NCBI RefSeq assembly: GCF_009906855.1 | Contig: NZ_CP047650.1 | Location: forward strand, 4,526,001-4,590,000 | Direction of reading: 5' to 3' | DNA: 64,000 bases | Source: Xylophilus rhododendri | GTDB taxonomy: Bacteria > Pseudomonadota > Gammaproteobacteria > Burkholderiales > Burkholderiaceae_C | Part shown: one piece after another, positions 25,472-34,329 of the stretch | Layout: each line of letters starts with the position of its first letter | How positions within the stretch are numbered: position 1 is the first letter of the stretch | Notes under the pieces: generated by a model | The model's input: the letters and a program-made list of their open reading frames with translations, nothing else | Databases searched by the model: none | Told to the model about the DNA's origin: nothing | Position numbers and translations under genes: made by a program

Positions 25472-26996
25472 GCGGCCTCCCCTGCGGTGGTTTCCTCGAT
25501 GCGCAGCGAGGCCAGGCTGATGCTTCGCTCGCCCTGGCTGTCGCGCCAGAAGCGCTGCAACAGGTTGGCCAGCAGCACACGGCGGTAGGCGGCGCTGGCG
25601 CGCATGTCGGAGATGGGCTGGAACTCGGCCTGCAGGGCGGCGCCTGCGGCCGCGGCGGCCTCGGCGCTCCACGGGCGGCCGAGCAGCGTGGCCTCGGCAT
25701 CGCGCGCGCGCACCGGCGTGGCGGCCACGCCGCCGACGCCGATGGAGGCATGGGCCACCAGGCCGTCCCGCAGCACCAGGCGGATCGCCAGGCAGACGGC
25801 GGAGATGTCGTCGTCCTGCCGCTTGCTGATCTTGTAGGCGCGCTGGAACTCGCCCTCGGCCACGGGGGCACGTCGATGAAGGCGACGATCTCGTCGGCCG
25901 CGATCACGTTCTGGCGGTAGCCGAGGTAGAGCGCCTCCAGCGGCAGGCTGCGCTGGCCGCGCACGCTGGCCAGCACCACGCTGGCATCGAGCGAGATCAG
26001 CAGCGGCATCGAGTCGCCGATCGGCGAGCCGTTGGCCACGTTGCCGCCCAGGGTGCCGGAGTTGCGCACCGGCAGGCCGGCGAAACGCGCGGCGAATTCC
26101 TTCAACTGCGGTCGGCCGGCGCAGAGGGCGGCGTAGGCGTCCTGCAATGTGACGGTGGCGCCTATGCGCAGGATGTCGCCCGGGAGGGTCTCGACGCGGC
26201 GCAGCTCGGCGGCGCGGGTCACGTCCAGCAGCTGGGCGAACTGGCGGTGCTGCTTGGTGATCCACAGGCCGACGTCGGTGCAGCCGGCGACCAGCTGGGC
26301 ATGCGGCCGTTCGGCTCGGGCGCGCAGCAGGGCGGGCAGGGTGGTCGGGGCCTGGTAGCCCTCGGCGGGCTGCGGCGCGGGCGGCAGCTGCTGTAGCAGG
26401 GCCAGCAACGCCGGCTCGTCGACGGCCACGCGCGGCAGGCTCTCCATGCGCTGCGCGGCATCGAAGATCGGCCGGTAGCCGGTGCAGCGGCAGAGATTGC
26501 CCGAGAGGTCTTCCTGCGCCCGCGCCCGGTCGATGGAGCCGCCGGGCACCACCCGGTTCTGGTACATGCCGAACAGGCTCATCACGAAACCCGGCGTGCA
26601 GAAGCCGCACTGGGAGCCGTGGCAGGCGACCATGGCCTCCTGCGCCGGATGCAGGCAGGCGGCGGGCGGGGCGCTGTCTTCCTCGACGGGGGCGATCAGT
26701 GGATCGCGGGAGATGTCCTCCACCGTCCACAGGGCCAGGCCCTCGACCGAACGGGCCAGGCGGATGCAGCTGTTGATGGCGCGGTAGGCCACTGTCGGCC
26801 GGCCGTCGGCGCCGGGGCAGGCCTCGCCCAGCACCACGGTGCAGGCGCCGCAGTCGCCTTCGCCGCAGCCTTCCTTGGTGCCGGTGTGGTGCAGGTCCTC
26901 GCGCAGCAGGTCGAGCAGGGTGCGGTCGGGGGCGACGTCGTGCAGGGTCACCCGCTTGCCGCGGCGGATGAAGTTCAGCGGGGCGGTGGTGCTCAT
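25468..26996 (-). pseudogene. xdhA: Xanthine dehydrogenase iron-sulfur/FAD subunit, frameshifted
   Basis: From the ATG at 26996 the protein reads a [2Fe-2S] ferredoxin domain with EGCGEGDCGACTVVLGE, a second cluster domain with CHGSQCGFCTPGFVMSLFG and NLCRCTGYRPIFDA, and the FAD domain LVAGCTDVGLWITKQH and GTLGGNVANGSPIGDSMPLL, up to VAFIDVPP. At about 25861-25868 the frame is lost. The adjacent frame continues AEGEFQRAYKISKRQDDDIS, GVGGVAATPVRARDAEA and RRVLLANLLQRFW to the stop at 25468. One extra G (giving VPPVAEGE) restores a 509-residue protein of normal length. Everything else is conserved, so a sequencing error is as likely as a real mutation. It is divergent from the flavin reductase gene at 27236. 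Confidence 0.9.
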
Positions 26997-27158
26997 GCGT
27001 GGACTCGTGTCGGGTTCGAAAAAGCCATGCGGGAGGTTAAGCGGCTCCGGCCGTCCAGCCATAAGCCGGCCGGTATAGAGGTGATCCGCAAGGGCGATGC
27101 CAGGCCTGCGTGCCCCGCCGTGGTGCAGGATGCGCCCGGGCCGCGATCTGTATGCGCC

Positions 27159-27170
27159 ATTGTGGACAAT
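27159..27170. promoter_or_regulatory. 12-bp palindrome in the xdhA/flavin reductase divergent promoter region
   Basis: ATTGT-GG-ACAAT (27159-27170) is a near-perfect palindrome in the 239-bp gap between divergent xdhA (start 26996) and the flavin reductase-like gene (start 27236). It lies 66 bp before the latter. It is a candidate operator for the LysR protein at 28419 or for a TetR/MarR-type purine regulator. The assignment is inference only. Confidence 0.4.
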
Positions 27171-27235
27171 CCGCCGTCCGCCGCGAGTTGGCCGAAAGCT
27201 TGCTTGCCCGGGTGGGCCCACACTCAAGCATTTCC

Positions 27236-27856
27236 ATGGACATCGACTTCTCCCAGCTCGACCCCTACCAGCGCTACAAGCTGATGGCCAGCCTGATCGT
27301 GCCCCGGCCGATCGCGCTGATCACCACCCTGGGCGAGGACGGCACCATCAACGCCGCGCCCTTCAGCATGTTCAACATGGTGGGCGAGGATCCGCCGGTG
27401 GTGATGTTCAGCGCCAACCGCATGGAGCCCGGCCCGCAGAAGGACACGGTGGCCAATGTGCTGCGCACCGGCGAGTTCGTGGTGCACCTGAGCGACGAGG
27501 CCATGACCGCCCGCATGGACGCCTGCGGCGACCGCCTGCCGGCGCACGAGAGCGAGCTGATCCACGCCGGCCTCACGCCCGTGCCCTCGCGCAGCGTGGC
27601 GCCGCCGCGCATCGCCGAGGCGCCGGTGGCCTTCGAATGCGTGGTGCACGAGACGCTGGAGACGGCCAGCCGCTATGTCTTCATCGGCCGGGTGCAGTTC
27701 CTGGCGGTGCGCGAGGGGCTGGTCGACACCGGCAGCTGGCGGGTCAGCCTGGAGGACTACCGGCCGGTCGGCCGCTTCGGCGCCAACCTCTACCTGAAGA
27801 CCAACGAACGATTCACCGCCGCCGAGGCGGACGACGCGGAGCTGCTGAAGAAATGA
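27236..27856 (+). CDS. Flavin reductase-like FMN-binding protein
   Basis: The protein has 206 residues. MASLIVPRPIALITTLGEDG, then INAAPFSMFNMVGEDPPVVM and KDTVANVLRTGEFVVHLSDE are the core of the flavin reductase-like split barrel, ending GRFGANLYLKTNERF. Members bind FMN; this sub-type is often annotated as a flavoprotein oxygenase of the DIM6/NTAB group. Its stop overlaps the deaminase ATG by 4 nt, so the pair is coupled, suggesting a role in nucleobase or heterocycle degradation alongside xanthine dehydrogenase. It is only distantly like the other flavin reductase-type protein at 1569-2159. Confidence 0.88.
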   Translation: MDIDFSQLDPYQRYKLMASLIVPRPIALITTLGEDGTINAAPFSMFNMVGEDPPVVMFSANRMEPGPQKDTVANVLRTGEFVVHLSDEAMTARMDACGDRLPAHESELIHAGLTPVPSRSVAPPRIAEAPVAFECVVHETLETASRYVFIGRVQFLAVREGLVDTGSWRVSLEDYRPVGRFGANLYLKTNERFTAAEADDAELLKK

Positions 27857-28317
27857 GCGATTTCACCGACTTCGACCGCCAGGCCATGCGCCTGGCCATA
27901 GACGCCTCGCGTGCCGCGCTCACCGCCGGCAACAACCCCTTCGGCGCCACCCTGGTCTCGCCCAACGGCGAGATCCTGCTGGTCAGCGAGAACAACCAGA
28001 ACACAGCGGCCGACTTCACCGGCCATGCCGAAATGGTGGTGGTGCGCGAGGCGGCGGCGCGCTTCGGCCCGGCGGCGCTGCGCGGCGCCACGGTCTACGC
28101 CAGCGGCGAGCCCTGCCCGATGTGCGCCGGCGCCATGTACTGGGCCGGCATCTCGCGGGTGGTGTATGGCGCCACCAGCGAGGACATCCGCGATGCGCGG
28201 GGCTCGGCCGGCCTGCCTTCGTCCTGCGCCTACCTGCTGCGCAAGGCCACGCCGCCGGTTCGGGTGGACCCGGAATTGCTGCGCGAGGAAGCGGCCGCCG
28301 CGCTGCGCGGGCAATAG
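27853..28317 (+). CDS. Nucleoside/nucleobase deaminase (guanine deaminase-like)
   Basis: The protein has 154 residues of the cytidine-deaminase-like fold. The zinc site is complete: FTGHAEMVVVREAAARFG (His and catalytic Glu, about residues 55-60) and SGEPCPMCAGAMYWAGISRV (the PCxxC cysteines). The NNPFGATLVSPNGEILLVSE start and the Asn in NNQNTAADFTGHAE resemble bacterial guanine deaminases rather than TadA, since no tRNA-binding basic tail is seen. Conversion of guanine to xanthine would feed the adjacent xanthine dehydrogenase. The coupling with the flavin reductase gene and a following 10-bp hairpin (28321-28352) bound the transcription unit. Confidence 0.87.
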   Translation: MSDFTDFDRQAMRLAIDASRAALTAGNNPFGATLVSPNGEILLVSENNQNTAADFTGHAEMVVVREAAARFGPAALRGATVYASGEPCPMCAGAMYWAGISRVVYGATSEDIRDARGSAGLPSSCAYLLRKATPPVRVDPELLREEAAAALRGQ

Positions 28318-28320
28318 ACC

Positions 28321-28352
28321 GCGCGGGGCCGGTACATTTCCAGGCCCCGCGC
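28321..28352 (+). terminator. Strong GC hairpin after the deaminase gene
   Basis: GCGCGGGGCC (28321-28330) pairs perfectly with GGCCCCGCGC (28343-28352) across a 12-nt loop. It begins 3 nt after the deaminase stop. There is no T-run, so it may stabilise the mRNA end or cause factor-dependent termination rather than act as a classic intrinsic terminator. Confidence 0.55.
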
Positions 28353-28418
28353 ACCGCCTATGCCGCGCCGCGCCGCCGCGCATACGTATCGGCATATGAG
28401 AGCAATGCAGACCCCGCT

Positions 28419-29369
28419 ATGAGAGACCAGGCCCTTTTCGACAAGATCGACCTCCATCTGATCAGGGTCCTGCACACCGTGTTGATGGAACGAAGCGTAT
28501 CGAGGGCGGCCGTACGGCTGGGCATGCACCAGCCGGCCGTTTCCGCTGCCTTGAAGCGCCTGCGCGACCTGGCCGACGATCCGCTGCTGGTGCGCTCCGG
28601 CACCGGCATGGCGCCCACCGACGCCGGCCTGCGCATGGTGGAGCCGGCCGCGCGCATCCTGCAGGCGGCCGAGATGCTGTTCAGCGACGCCCGCGGCTTC
28701 GATCCGCAGACGGCGGTGCTCACCTTCCGCATCGCCGCCAGCGACTACCTCGACCCCTTCTTCCTGCCGCTGCTGATGGCGCAGATCAAGCAGCAGGCGC
28801 CGCTGTGCAAGGTGGAGATCCATCCGCTGTCAGCCGACGCCCACTACCACGGCCACCTGGCCCAGGGCGATATCGACGTGGTGGTCGGCAACTGGCTGCG
28901 CCCGCCGGAAGACCTGCACATGGGCCGGCTCTTTGGCGACGACGTGGTCTGCCTGGTCGCCAAGGACCATCCGGCCGCGCGGCGCGGCTGGGACGAGGCG
29001 GCCTGGCTGCAGGCCGAGCACATCGCGCCCACGCCCACCCATCCGGGCGCGCGCGGCATCATCGACGAGCACCTGCAGGCGATCGGCCTGCAGCGCAACA
29101 TCACCGCGCGCTGCGCGCATTTCAGCCTGGTGCCGGACATGGTGGCCCGGAGCTTGCTGGTGCTGACCACCGGGCGCCAGTTCTGCCAGCGCTACCTCGA
29201 CCAGCTGCCGGTGGTGGTGCTGGAGCCGCCGGTGGCCTTTCCGCGGCTGCTGTACTACCAGCTCTGGCATGCCCGCACACACAGCTCGGCCTCGGCCGCC
29301 TGGCTGCGCGAGCGGGTGCGCACCGTGGCCGGGTCGCTGCGCAAGGGCAAGGCGTCCGGGGCTGCTTAA
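28419..29369 (+). CDS. LysR-family regulator (NodD/LinR-like branch)
   Basis: The protein has 316 residues. The DNA-binding domain is LHLIRVLHTVLMERSVSRAA, then LGMHQPAVSAALKRLRDLAD and LLVRSGTGMAPTDAG, the branch typified by NodD and LeuO with a longer first helix. The effector part (LTFRIAASDYLDPFFLPLLM) is full length. It sits between the deaminase and a purine/nucleoside-type ABC importer, all on the + strand, so it probably senses a nucleobase and controls these genes and the divergent xdhAB. Two small palindromes, ATACGTAT (28382-28389) and CATATG (28393-28398), lie 20-37 bp before its start and may be part of its own operator. Confidence 0.92.
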   Translation: MRDQALFDKIDLHLIRVLHTVLMERSVSRAAVRLGMHQPAVSAALKRLRDLADDPLLVRSGTGMAPTDAGLRMVEPAARILQAAEMLFSDARGFDPQTAVLTFRIAASDYLDPFFLPLLMAQIKQQAPLCKVEIHPLSADAHYHGHLAQGDIDVVVGNWLRPPEDLHMGRLFGDDVVCLVAKDHPAARRGWDEAAWLQAEHIAPTPTHPGARGIIDEHLQAIGLQRNITARCAHFSLVPDMVARSLLVLTTGRQFCQRYLDQLPVVVLEPPVAFPRLLYYQLWHARTHSSASAAWLRERVRTVAGSLRKGKASGAA

Positions 29370-29399
29370 GATCGAACGACCAGAAAAAAAGACCAGCGC

Positions 29400-30959
29400 A
29401 TGACACCACAAGCCCCTCCGCACGGCATACCGCCCGTGCCGCGCCTGCAGCTCGAAGGCATCACCAAGCGTTATCCGGCGGTGGTGGCCAACAGCGATGT
29501 CTCGCTCACCGTGCTGCCCGGCCAGACCCATGCGGTGCTGGGCGAGAACGGCGCCGGCAAGTCCACGCTGATGAAGATCATCTACGGCTCGGTCAAGCCT
29601 GACGAAGGCTCGGTGCGCTTCGACGGCAAGCCGGTGCTGGTGAAGAACCCGCAGGAGGCGCGGGCCCTGGGCATCGCCATGGTGTTCCAGCATTTCAGCC
29701 TGTTCGACACGATGACCGTGGCCGAGAACGTCTGGCTGGGGCTGGACCGCTCGGTGCCGCTGGCCACCGTCACCCAGCGCATCAGCGCCAAGGCCGCCGA
29801 ATACGGGCTGGACATCGATCCGCTGCGGCCGGTGCACACGCTCTCGGTGGGCGAGATGCAGCGGGTGGAGATCATCCGCGCGCTGCTGACCGAGCCGCGC
29901 CTGCTGATCCTGGACGAGCCCACCTCGGTGCTGACGCCGCAGGCGGTGGAAAAACTCTTCGTGGTGCTGAAGAAGCTGGCCTCGGAAGGCTGCAGCATCC
30001 TCTACATCAGCCACAAGCTGCACGAGATCCGCGAGCTGTGCACGGCCTGCACGGTGCTGCGCGGCGGCAAGGTGACGGGGGTGTGCAACCCCACCGAGGA
30101 ATCGAACGCCTCGCTCTCGCGCCTGATGATCGGCGCCGAGCCGCCGGCCCTGGAGCACCGGGCTTCCAAGGCCGGCGCGGCGGTGCTGACCGTGAAGGGA
30201 CTGAACCTGCCCAAGGGCTCGGTCTTCGGCGTGGACCTGGAAGACGTGGCGCTGCATGTGCGCTCGGGCGAGGTGGTCGGCATCGCGGGTGTGTCGGGCA
30301 ACGGCCAGCAGGAGCTGCTCTATGCGCTGTCGGGCGAGGACACCCGCGCCGCGCCGGCGGCGGTCGAGATATCGGGCACGCCGGTCGGCCGCCTGGGTCC
30401 GGTGCAGCGCCGCAAGCTCGGCCTGCAGTTCGTGCCGGAAGAACGCCTGGGCCGCGGCGCCGTGCCCACGCTGGGCCTGGCGCACAACCTGCTGCTGACA
30501 CGCGGCGATGCGGTCGGGGCCGGCGGCTGGCTCAAGCTCGGCCCGCTGCAGGCGCAGGCGGCGGACATCATCCGCCGCTTCAACGTCAAGGCCGGCGGGC
30601 CGAACGCGCCGGCCAAGTCGCTGTCGGGCGGCAACCTGCAGAAATTCATCGTGGGCCGCGAGATCGATGCCAGGCCCAAACTGCTCATCGTCTCCCAGCC
30701 CACCTGGGGTGTGGACGTGGGCGCGGCCGCGCAGATCCGCGGCGAGATCCTGGCCCTGCGCGACGCCGGCTGCGCGGTGCTGGTGGTCAGCGAGGAACTG
30801 GACGAACTTTTCGAATTGAGCGATCGCATGCATGTCATAGCCAAGGGGCGGCTCTCGCCCTCGGTGCCGCGGGCCGAGGCCACGGTGGAGAAGATCGGGC
30901 AGTGGATGAGCGGGCTGTGGGAAGAAGCCCCCATCGGCGGAGGTGCGGTCCATGCTTAA
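29400..30959 (+). CDS. ABC transporter ATPase, BMP/nucleoside type (two ATPase domains)
   Basis: The protein has 519 residues with two tandem ABC domains. The first has Walker A GENGAGKSTLMK (about 47-58), signature LSVGEMQRVEI (about 147) and Walker B LLILDEPTS. The second has a degenerate Walker A (GVSGNGQQELLY), signature LSGGNLQKFIVGRE (about 407) and the late motif VVSEELDELFELSDRM. Such fused ATPases drive BMP-type importers for nucleosides or purines. The four genes 29400-34183 are contiguous and form a complete transporter: this ATPase, two permeases and a lipoprotein receptor. The locus with XDH and a deaminase points to purine, purine nucleoside or allantoin-type uptake. Confidence 0.93.
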   Translation: MTPQAPPHGIPPVPRLQLEGITKRYPAVVANSDVSLTVLPGQTHAVLGENGAGKSTLMKIIYGSVKPDEGSVRFDGKPVLVKNPQEARALGIAMVFQHFSLFDTMTVAENVWLGLDRSVPLATVTQRISAKAAEYGLDIDPLRPVHTLSVGEMQRVEIIRALLTEPRLLILDEPTSVLTPQAVEKLFVVLKKLASEGCSILYISHKLHEIRELCTACTVLRGGKVTGVCNPTEESNASLSRLMIGAEPPALEHRASKAGAAVLTVKGLNLPKGSVFGVDLEDVALHVRSGEVVGIAGVSGNGQQELLYALSGEDTRAAPAAVEISGTPVGRLGPVQRRKLGLQFVPEERLGRGAVPTLGLAHNLLLTRGDAVGAGGWLKLGPLQAQAADIIRRFNVKAGGPNAPAKSLSGGNLQKFIVGREIDARPKLLIVSQPTWGVDVGAAAQIRGEILALRDAGCAVLVVSEELDELFELSDRMHVIAKGRLSPSVPRAEATVEKIGQWMSGLWEEAPIGGGAVHA

Positions 30960-32043
30960 GCTCGAAGCCCGTCCGCAGCCTTCGAAGGTGTGGACCTATG
31001 CCTCGCCGCTGCTGGCGCTGGCGGTCACGGTGCTGGTCGGGGTGATCCTGTTCTCGTCGCTGGGCAAGGACCCGGTGCGCGGGCTGCAGGTCTTCTTCTG
31101 GGAGCCGATCAAGACCCAGTACGCCATCGGCGAGTTGGTGGTGAAGGCCACGCCGCTGCTGCTGATCGCGCTCGGCCTGGCCGTGTGTTTCCGCTCCAAC
31201 GTCTGGAACATCGGCGCCGAGGGCCAGTTCGTGATCGGCGCGGTGGCTGCGGGCGGCGTGGCGCTGCTGGCCGACAAGAGCACCGGCCCCTGGATCGTGC
31301 CGGTGATCCTGCTGGCCGGCGTGGCCGGCGGCATGCTGTGGGCGGCGCTGGTGGCGCTGCTGCGCGACAAGTTCAACGCCAGCGAGATCCTGGTCAGCCT
31401 GATGCTGGTCTATGTGGGGGTGCTGGTGCTGGGCTACCTGGTCTACGGTCCGTGGAAGGACCCGATGGGCTACAACTTCCCGCAGACCCGCAACTTCGAT
31501 GTGGTCACCCAGATCCCCAAGCTGATGAAGGGCTCGCGCATGAACATCGGCGTGATCATCGCGCTGGTGGGCGTGGCCGCCTTGTGGATCTTCCTGTTCC
31601 GCACCCGGGCCGGTTTCTCGCTGCAGGTGGGCGGGCTGGCGCCGGCTGCCGCGCGGTACGCGGGCTTCTCTTCGCGCAAGGCGCTGTGGACGGCGCTGCT
31701 GGTCTCCGGCGGCGCGGCCGGCCTGGCGGGCGGGCTGGAAGTGGCCGGGCCTATCGGCCAGCTCACGCCCTATGTGCCGGCGGGCTACGGCTTCGCGGCC
31801 ATCATCGTGGCCTATGTGGGGCGGCTGCATCCGGTGGGCATGGTGTTGTCGGCGGTGCTGATGAGCATGTTCTACATCGGCGGGGAGCTGGCGCAGTCGC
31901 GGCTGGGCCTGCCCAAGTCGCTCACCGGCGTGTTCCAGGGCCTGCTGCTGTTCGCGCTGCTGGCCTGCGACACGCTGGTCGCCTACCGCATCCGCCGGGT
32001 CAGACACCAGTCGGCGGTCGTGCATACCGTGGCGGGGGCGTAA
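30952..32043 (+). CDS. ABC transporter permease, BMP/nucleoside type (first)
   Basis: The protein has 363 residues. GGAGGT at 30938-30943 places the start at the ATG at 30952 rather than at GTG 30943. The gene overlaps the ATPase by 8 nt. About ten hydrophobic segments are seen. The motif VCFRSNVWNIGAEGQFVIGA (about residues 76-95) and NASEILVSLMLVYVGVLVLG are the characteristic loop and helix of BPD_transp_2 permeases for sugars and nucleosides. It pairs with the next permease to form the membrane channel. Confidence 0.93.
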   Translation: MLKLEARPQPSKVWTYASPLLALAVTVLVGVILFSSLGKDPVRGLQVFFWEPIKTQYAIGELVVKATPLLLIALGLAVCFRSNVWNIGAEGQFVIGAVAAGGVALLADKSTGPWIVPVILLAGVAGGMLWAALVALLRDKFNASEILVSLMLVYVGVLVLGYLVYGPWKDPMGYNFPQTRNFDVVTQIPKLMKGSRMNIGVIIALVGVAALWIFLFRTRAGFSLQVGGLAPAAARYAGFSSRKALWTALLVSGGAAGLAGGLEVAGPIGQLTPYVPAGYGFAAIIVAYVGRLHPVGMVLSAVLMSMFYIGGELAQSRLGLPKSLTGVFQGLLLFALLACDTLVAYRIRRVRHQSAVVHTVAGA

Positions 32044-32046
32044 GAC

Positions 32047-32967
32047 ATGGATTCCTACGCATTGCTCCTGGCCGCCACGCTCTCGGCGGGCACGGTGCTG
32101 GCCATCGCCGCGCTGGGCCTGCTGATCAACGAGAAGGCCGGCATCGTCAACCTGGGCGCCGAGGGCATGATGCTCTGCGCGGCCATCGCCGGCTTCGCTG
32201 CCACGGTGCACAGCGGCAGCCACCTGGTGGGCCTGCTCGCCGGCATGCTGGCCGGCGGCGCGCTGGCGGCGGTGTTCGGTGTGCTGGTGATCTGGCTCAA
32301 CACCAACCAGTACGCCACCGGGCTGGCGCTGTCGCTCTTCGGCGGCGGCTTCTCGGCCTTCGTCGGCATCGGTTATGTGCAGGCCAAGCTGCCGGAGAGC
32401 ACCGATTTCTCGATTCCCTTGCTGGGCGACATCCCCTTCATCGGCCCGGCGCTGTTCCGCCAGCATCCCATGGTGTACGTGGCGATGCTGCTGGCCGCCG
32501 GCCTGATCTGGTTTCTCTACCGCACCCGGGCCGGGCTGGTGCTGCGGTCGGTGGGCGAGTCGCCGGAGTCGGCCCATGCGCTGGGTTATCCGGTACGGCG
32601 CATCCGCCTGGCGGCGGTGGTGGCGGGCGGGGCGCTGTGCGGCTTGTCCGGCGCCTACATCTCCACCGTCTACACCCCGCTGTGGGTGGAGGGCATGGTG
32701 GCCGGCCGCGGCTGGATCGCCCTGGCGCTCACCACCTTCGCCACCTGGCGGCCGGCACGTGTGTTGCTTGGTGCCTACCTGTTCGGCGGGGTCACCATGC
32801 TGCAGTTCCACCTGCAGGCGATCGGCGTGGAAGTGCCCAGCCAGTTGCTGAGCATGCTGCCGTACGTGGCGACCATCGTGGTGCTGGCGCTGATCTCGCG
32901 CAACCCCGCGTGGATCAAGGCCAACATGCCCGCGTCCCTGGGCAAACCCTTCTATCCCGGCTCCTGA
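32047..32967 (+). CDS. ABC transporter permease, BMP/nucleoside type (second)
   Basis: The protein has 306 residues and starts 3 nt after the first permease's stop. About nine hydrophobic segments; AIAALGLLINEKAGIVNLGA (residues 18-37) is the conserved cytoplasmic coupling loop and EGMMLCAAIAGF the following helix. LWVEGMVAGRGWIALALTTF near residue 215 is typical of the smaller partner of nucleoside-importer permeases. It acts with the larger permease in the inner membrane. Spacing and overlaps show it is part of the same operon. Confidence 0.93.
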   Translation: MDSYALLLAATLSAGTVLAIAALGLLINEKAGIVNLGAEGMMLCAAIAGFAATVHSGSHLVGLLAGMLAGGALAAVFGVLVIWLNTNQYATGLALSLFGGGFSAFVGIGYVQAKLPESTDFSIPLLGDIPFIGPALFRQHPMVYVAMLLAAGLIWFLYRTRAGLVLRSVGESPESAHALGYPVRRIRLAAVVAGGALCGLSGAYISTVYTPLWVEGMVAGRGWIALALTTFATWRPARVLLGAYLFGGVTMLQFHLQAIGVEVPSQLLSMLPYVATIVVLALISRNPAWIKANMPASLGKPFYPGS

Positions 32968-33019
32968 CGCGCCCGGATATTGCTTCGTTTTTCAGATTCA
33001 CAACCGAGAGAGAGAAGAC

Positions 33020-34183
33020 ATGACCGAGATCACCAAGCGATCGCTGCTGAACGTTGCCGCTGCCGCCGCCATGGCCGCCGCGCTGGTCGGCTGCAGCAAG
33101 ACCGAAGCGCCCGCGCCGGCCGCACCGGCGCCGGCCCCCGCCGCCGAGGCTGCGGCGCCCGCACCGGCACCCGCCGCGCCGGCTCCGCTGAAGATCGCCT
33201 TCGCCTATGTCGGCCCGGTGGGCGACGGCGGCTGGTCGTACGCGCACGACAACGGCCGCAAGGCGCTGGAGAAGGAATACGGCGACAAGATCGTCACCAG
33301 CTTCGTCGAGAGCGTGCCCGAATCGGCCGACGCCGAACGCGTGCTGCGCGACATGGCCACTCAGGGCAACAAGATGGTCTTCGGCACCACCTTCGGCTAC
33401 ATGGAGCCGATGCTCAAGGTGGCGGCCGACTTCCCCGACGTGAAGTTCGAGCACGCCACCGGCTACAAGACCGCGCCCAATATGCGCACCTACGACAGCC
33501 GCACCTACGAAGGCGCCTACATGGCCGGCGTGATCGCCGGTGCCATGACCAAGACCAACACCCTGGGCATCGTAGGCTCGGTGCCCATCCCCGAGGTGAT
33601 CCGCAACATCGACAGCTTCACCATGGGCGCGCAGAGCGTGAACCCCAAGGTCAAGACCAAGGTGGTGTGGGTCAACGAATGGTTCAGCCCACCCAAGGAA
33701 ACCGAGGCCGCCACCTCGCTGATCAACGGCGGTGCCGACATCCTGTTCCAGAACACCGACTCGCCCGCCGTGCTGAAGACCGCGCAGGAAAAGGGCAAGC
33801 GCGCCTTCGGCTGGGATTCGGACATGACCGCCTACGGCCCCAAGGCCCACCTGGCGTCGTCGATCATCAACTGGGGCCCGTACTACATCAAGACGGTCAA
33901 GGACCAGCTCGACGGCACCTGGACCACCGGCAGCAGCTGGTGGGGCGTGAAGGAAGGCACGATCGACCTGGTGTCCATCGCCGACGACGTGCCCGCCGAG
34001 ATCAAGACCAAGATCGACACGATCAAGGCCGGCCTGAAGGATGGCAGCTTCAGCATCTGGAAGGGTCCCATCGTGGACAACACCGGCAAGGAAGTGCTGG
34101 CCAAGGATGCGGTGGCGGATGACAAGTTCCTCAGCGGCGTGAAGTTCTACGTCAAGGGCGTGGAAGGAAAAGTCCCGAACTGA
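33020..34183 (+). CDS. BMP-family lipoprotein, nucleoside/purine binding receptor
   Basis: The protein has 387 residues. The lipobox ALVGC puts the lipidated Cys at residue 25, followed by an Ala/Pro-rich linker (about 26-55) and the BMP domain: LKIAFAYVGPVGDGGWSYAH, RDMATQGNKMVFGTTFGYME, YEGAYMAGVIAGAMTKTNTL and KRAFGWDSDMTAYGPKAHLA. BMP proteins bind nucleosides or related compounds. Purine specificity here is inferred from the neighbouring xanthine dehydrogenase and deaminase. It is the last gene of the importer operon, 52 bp after the permease, with GAGAGAGAAG as the ribosome-binding site, and is followed by a strong intrinsic terminator. Confidence 0.94.
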   Translation: MTEITKRSLLNVAAAAAMAAALVGCSKTEAPAPAAPAPAPAAEAAAPAPAPAAPAPLKIAFAYVGPVGDGGWSYAHDNGRKALEKEYGDKIVTSFVESVPESADAERVLRDMATQGNKMVFGTTFGYMEPMLKVAADFPDVKFEHATGYKTAPNMRTYDSRTYEGAYMAGVIAGAMTKTNTLGIVGSVPIPEVIRNIDSFTMGAQSVNPKVKTKVVWVNEWFSPPKETEAATSLINGGADILFQNTDSPAVLKTAQEKGKRAFGWDSDMTAYGPKAHLASSIINWGPYYIKTVKDQLDGTWTTGSSWWGVKEGTIDLVSIADDVPAEIKTKIDTIKAGLKDGSFSIWKGPIVDNTGKEVLAKDAVADDKFLSGVKFYVKGVEGKVPN

Positions 34184-34284
34184 TGGCTCCCCCCAGGCTG
34201 CGCTCACTGCGTGAGCTACGCCAACCCCCTGCCGGGGGCGGCGGGCGGCTCGGGAAACCCTCGCAGCCACGCCTGCTTGAGCAA

Positions 34285-34314
34285 GAAAACCGCCTTTGGG
34301 CGGTTTTCTTTTTT
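34285..34314 (+). terminator. Intrinsic terminator of the ABC importer operon
   Basis: GAAAACCGCC (34285-34294) pairs perfectly with GGCGGTTTTC (34299-34308) across a TTTG loop and is followed by TTTTTT (34309-34314). This is a textbook intrinsic terminator about 100 bp after the BMP lipoprotein stop. Confidence 0.9.
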
Positions 34315-34329
34315 GCGAATGACTATAGT

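Noticed and set aside
22727-25588. A 953-codon open frame on the + strand antisense to the hybrid kinase and xdhB
   Set aside because: It mirrors genes with full family motifs, is dominated by Gly, Ala, His, Gln and Val, and has no ribosome-binding site. Long antisense frames are expected at this G+C.
34184-34284. G/C-rich segment after the BMP gene as a dispersed repeat
   Set aside because: It has small hairpins resembling Comamonadaceae intergenic repeats, but no second copy is present in this window, so I could not support it.
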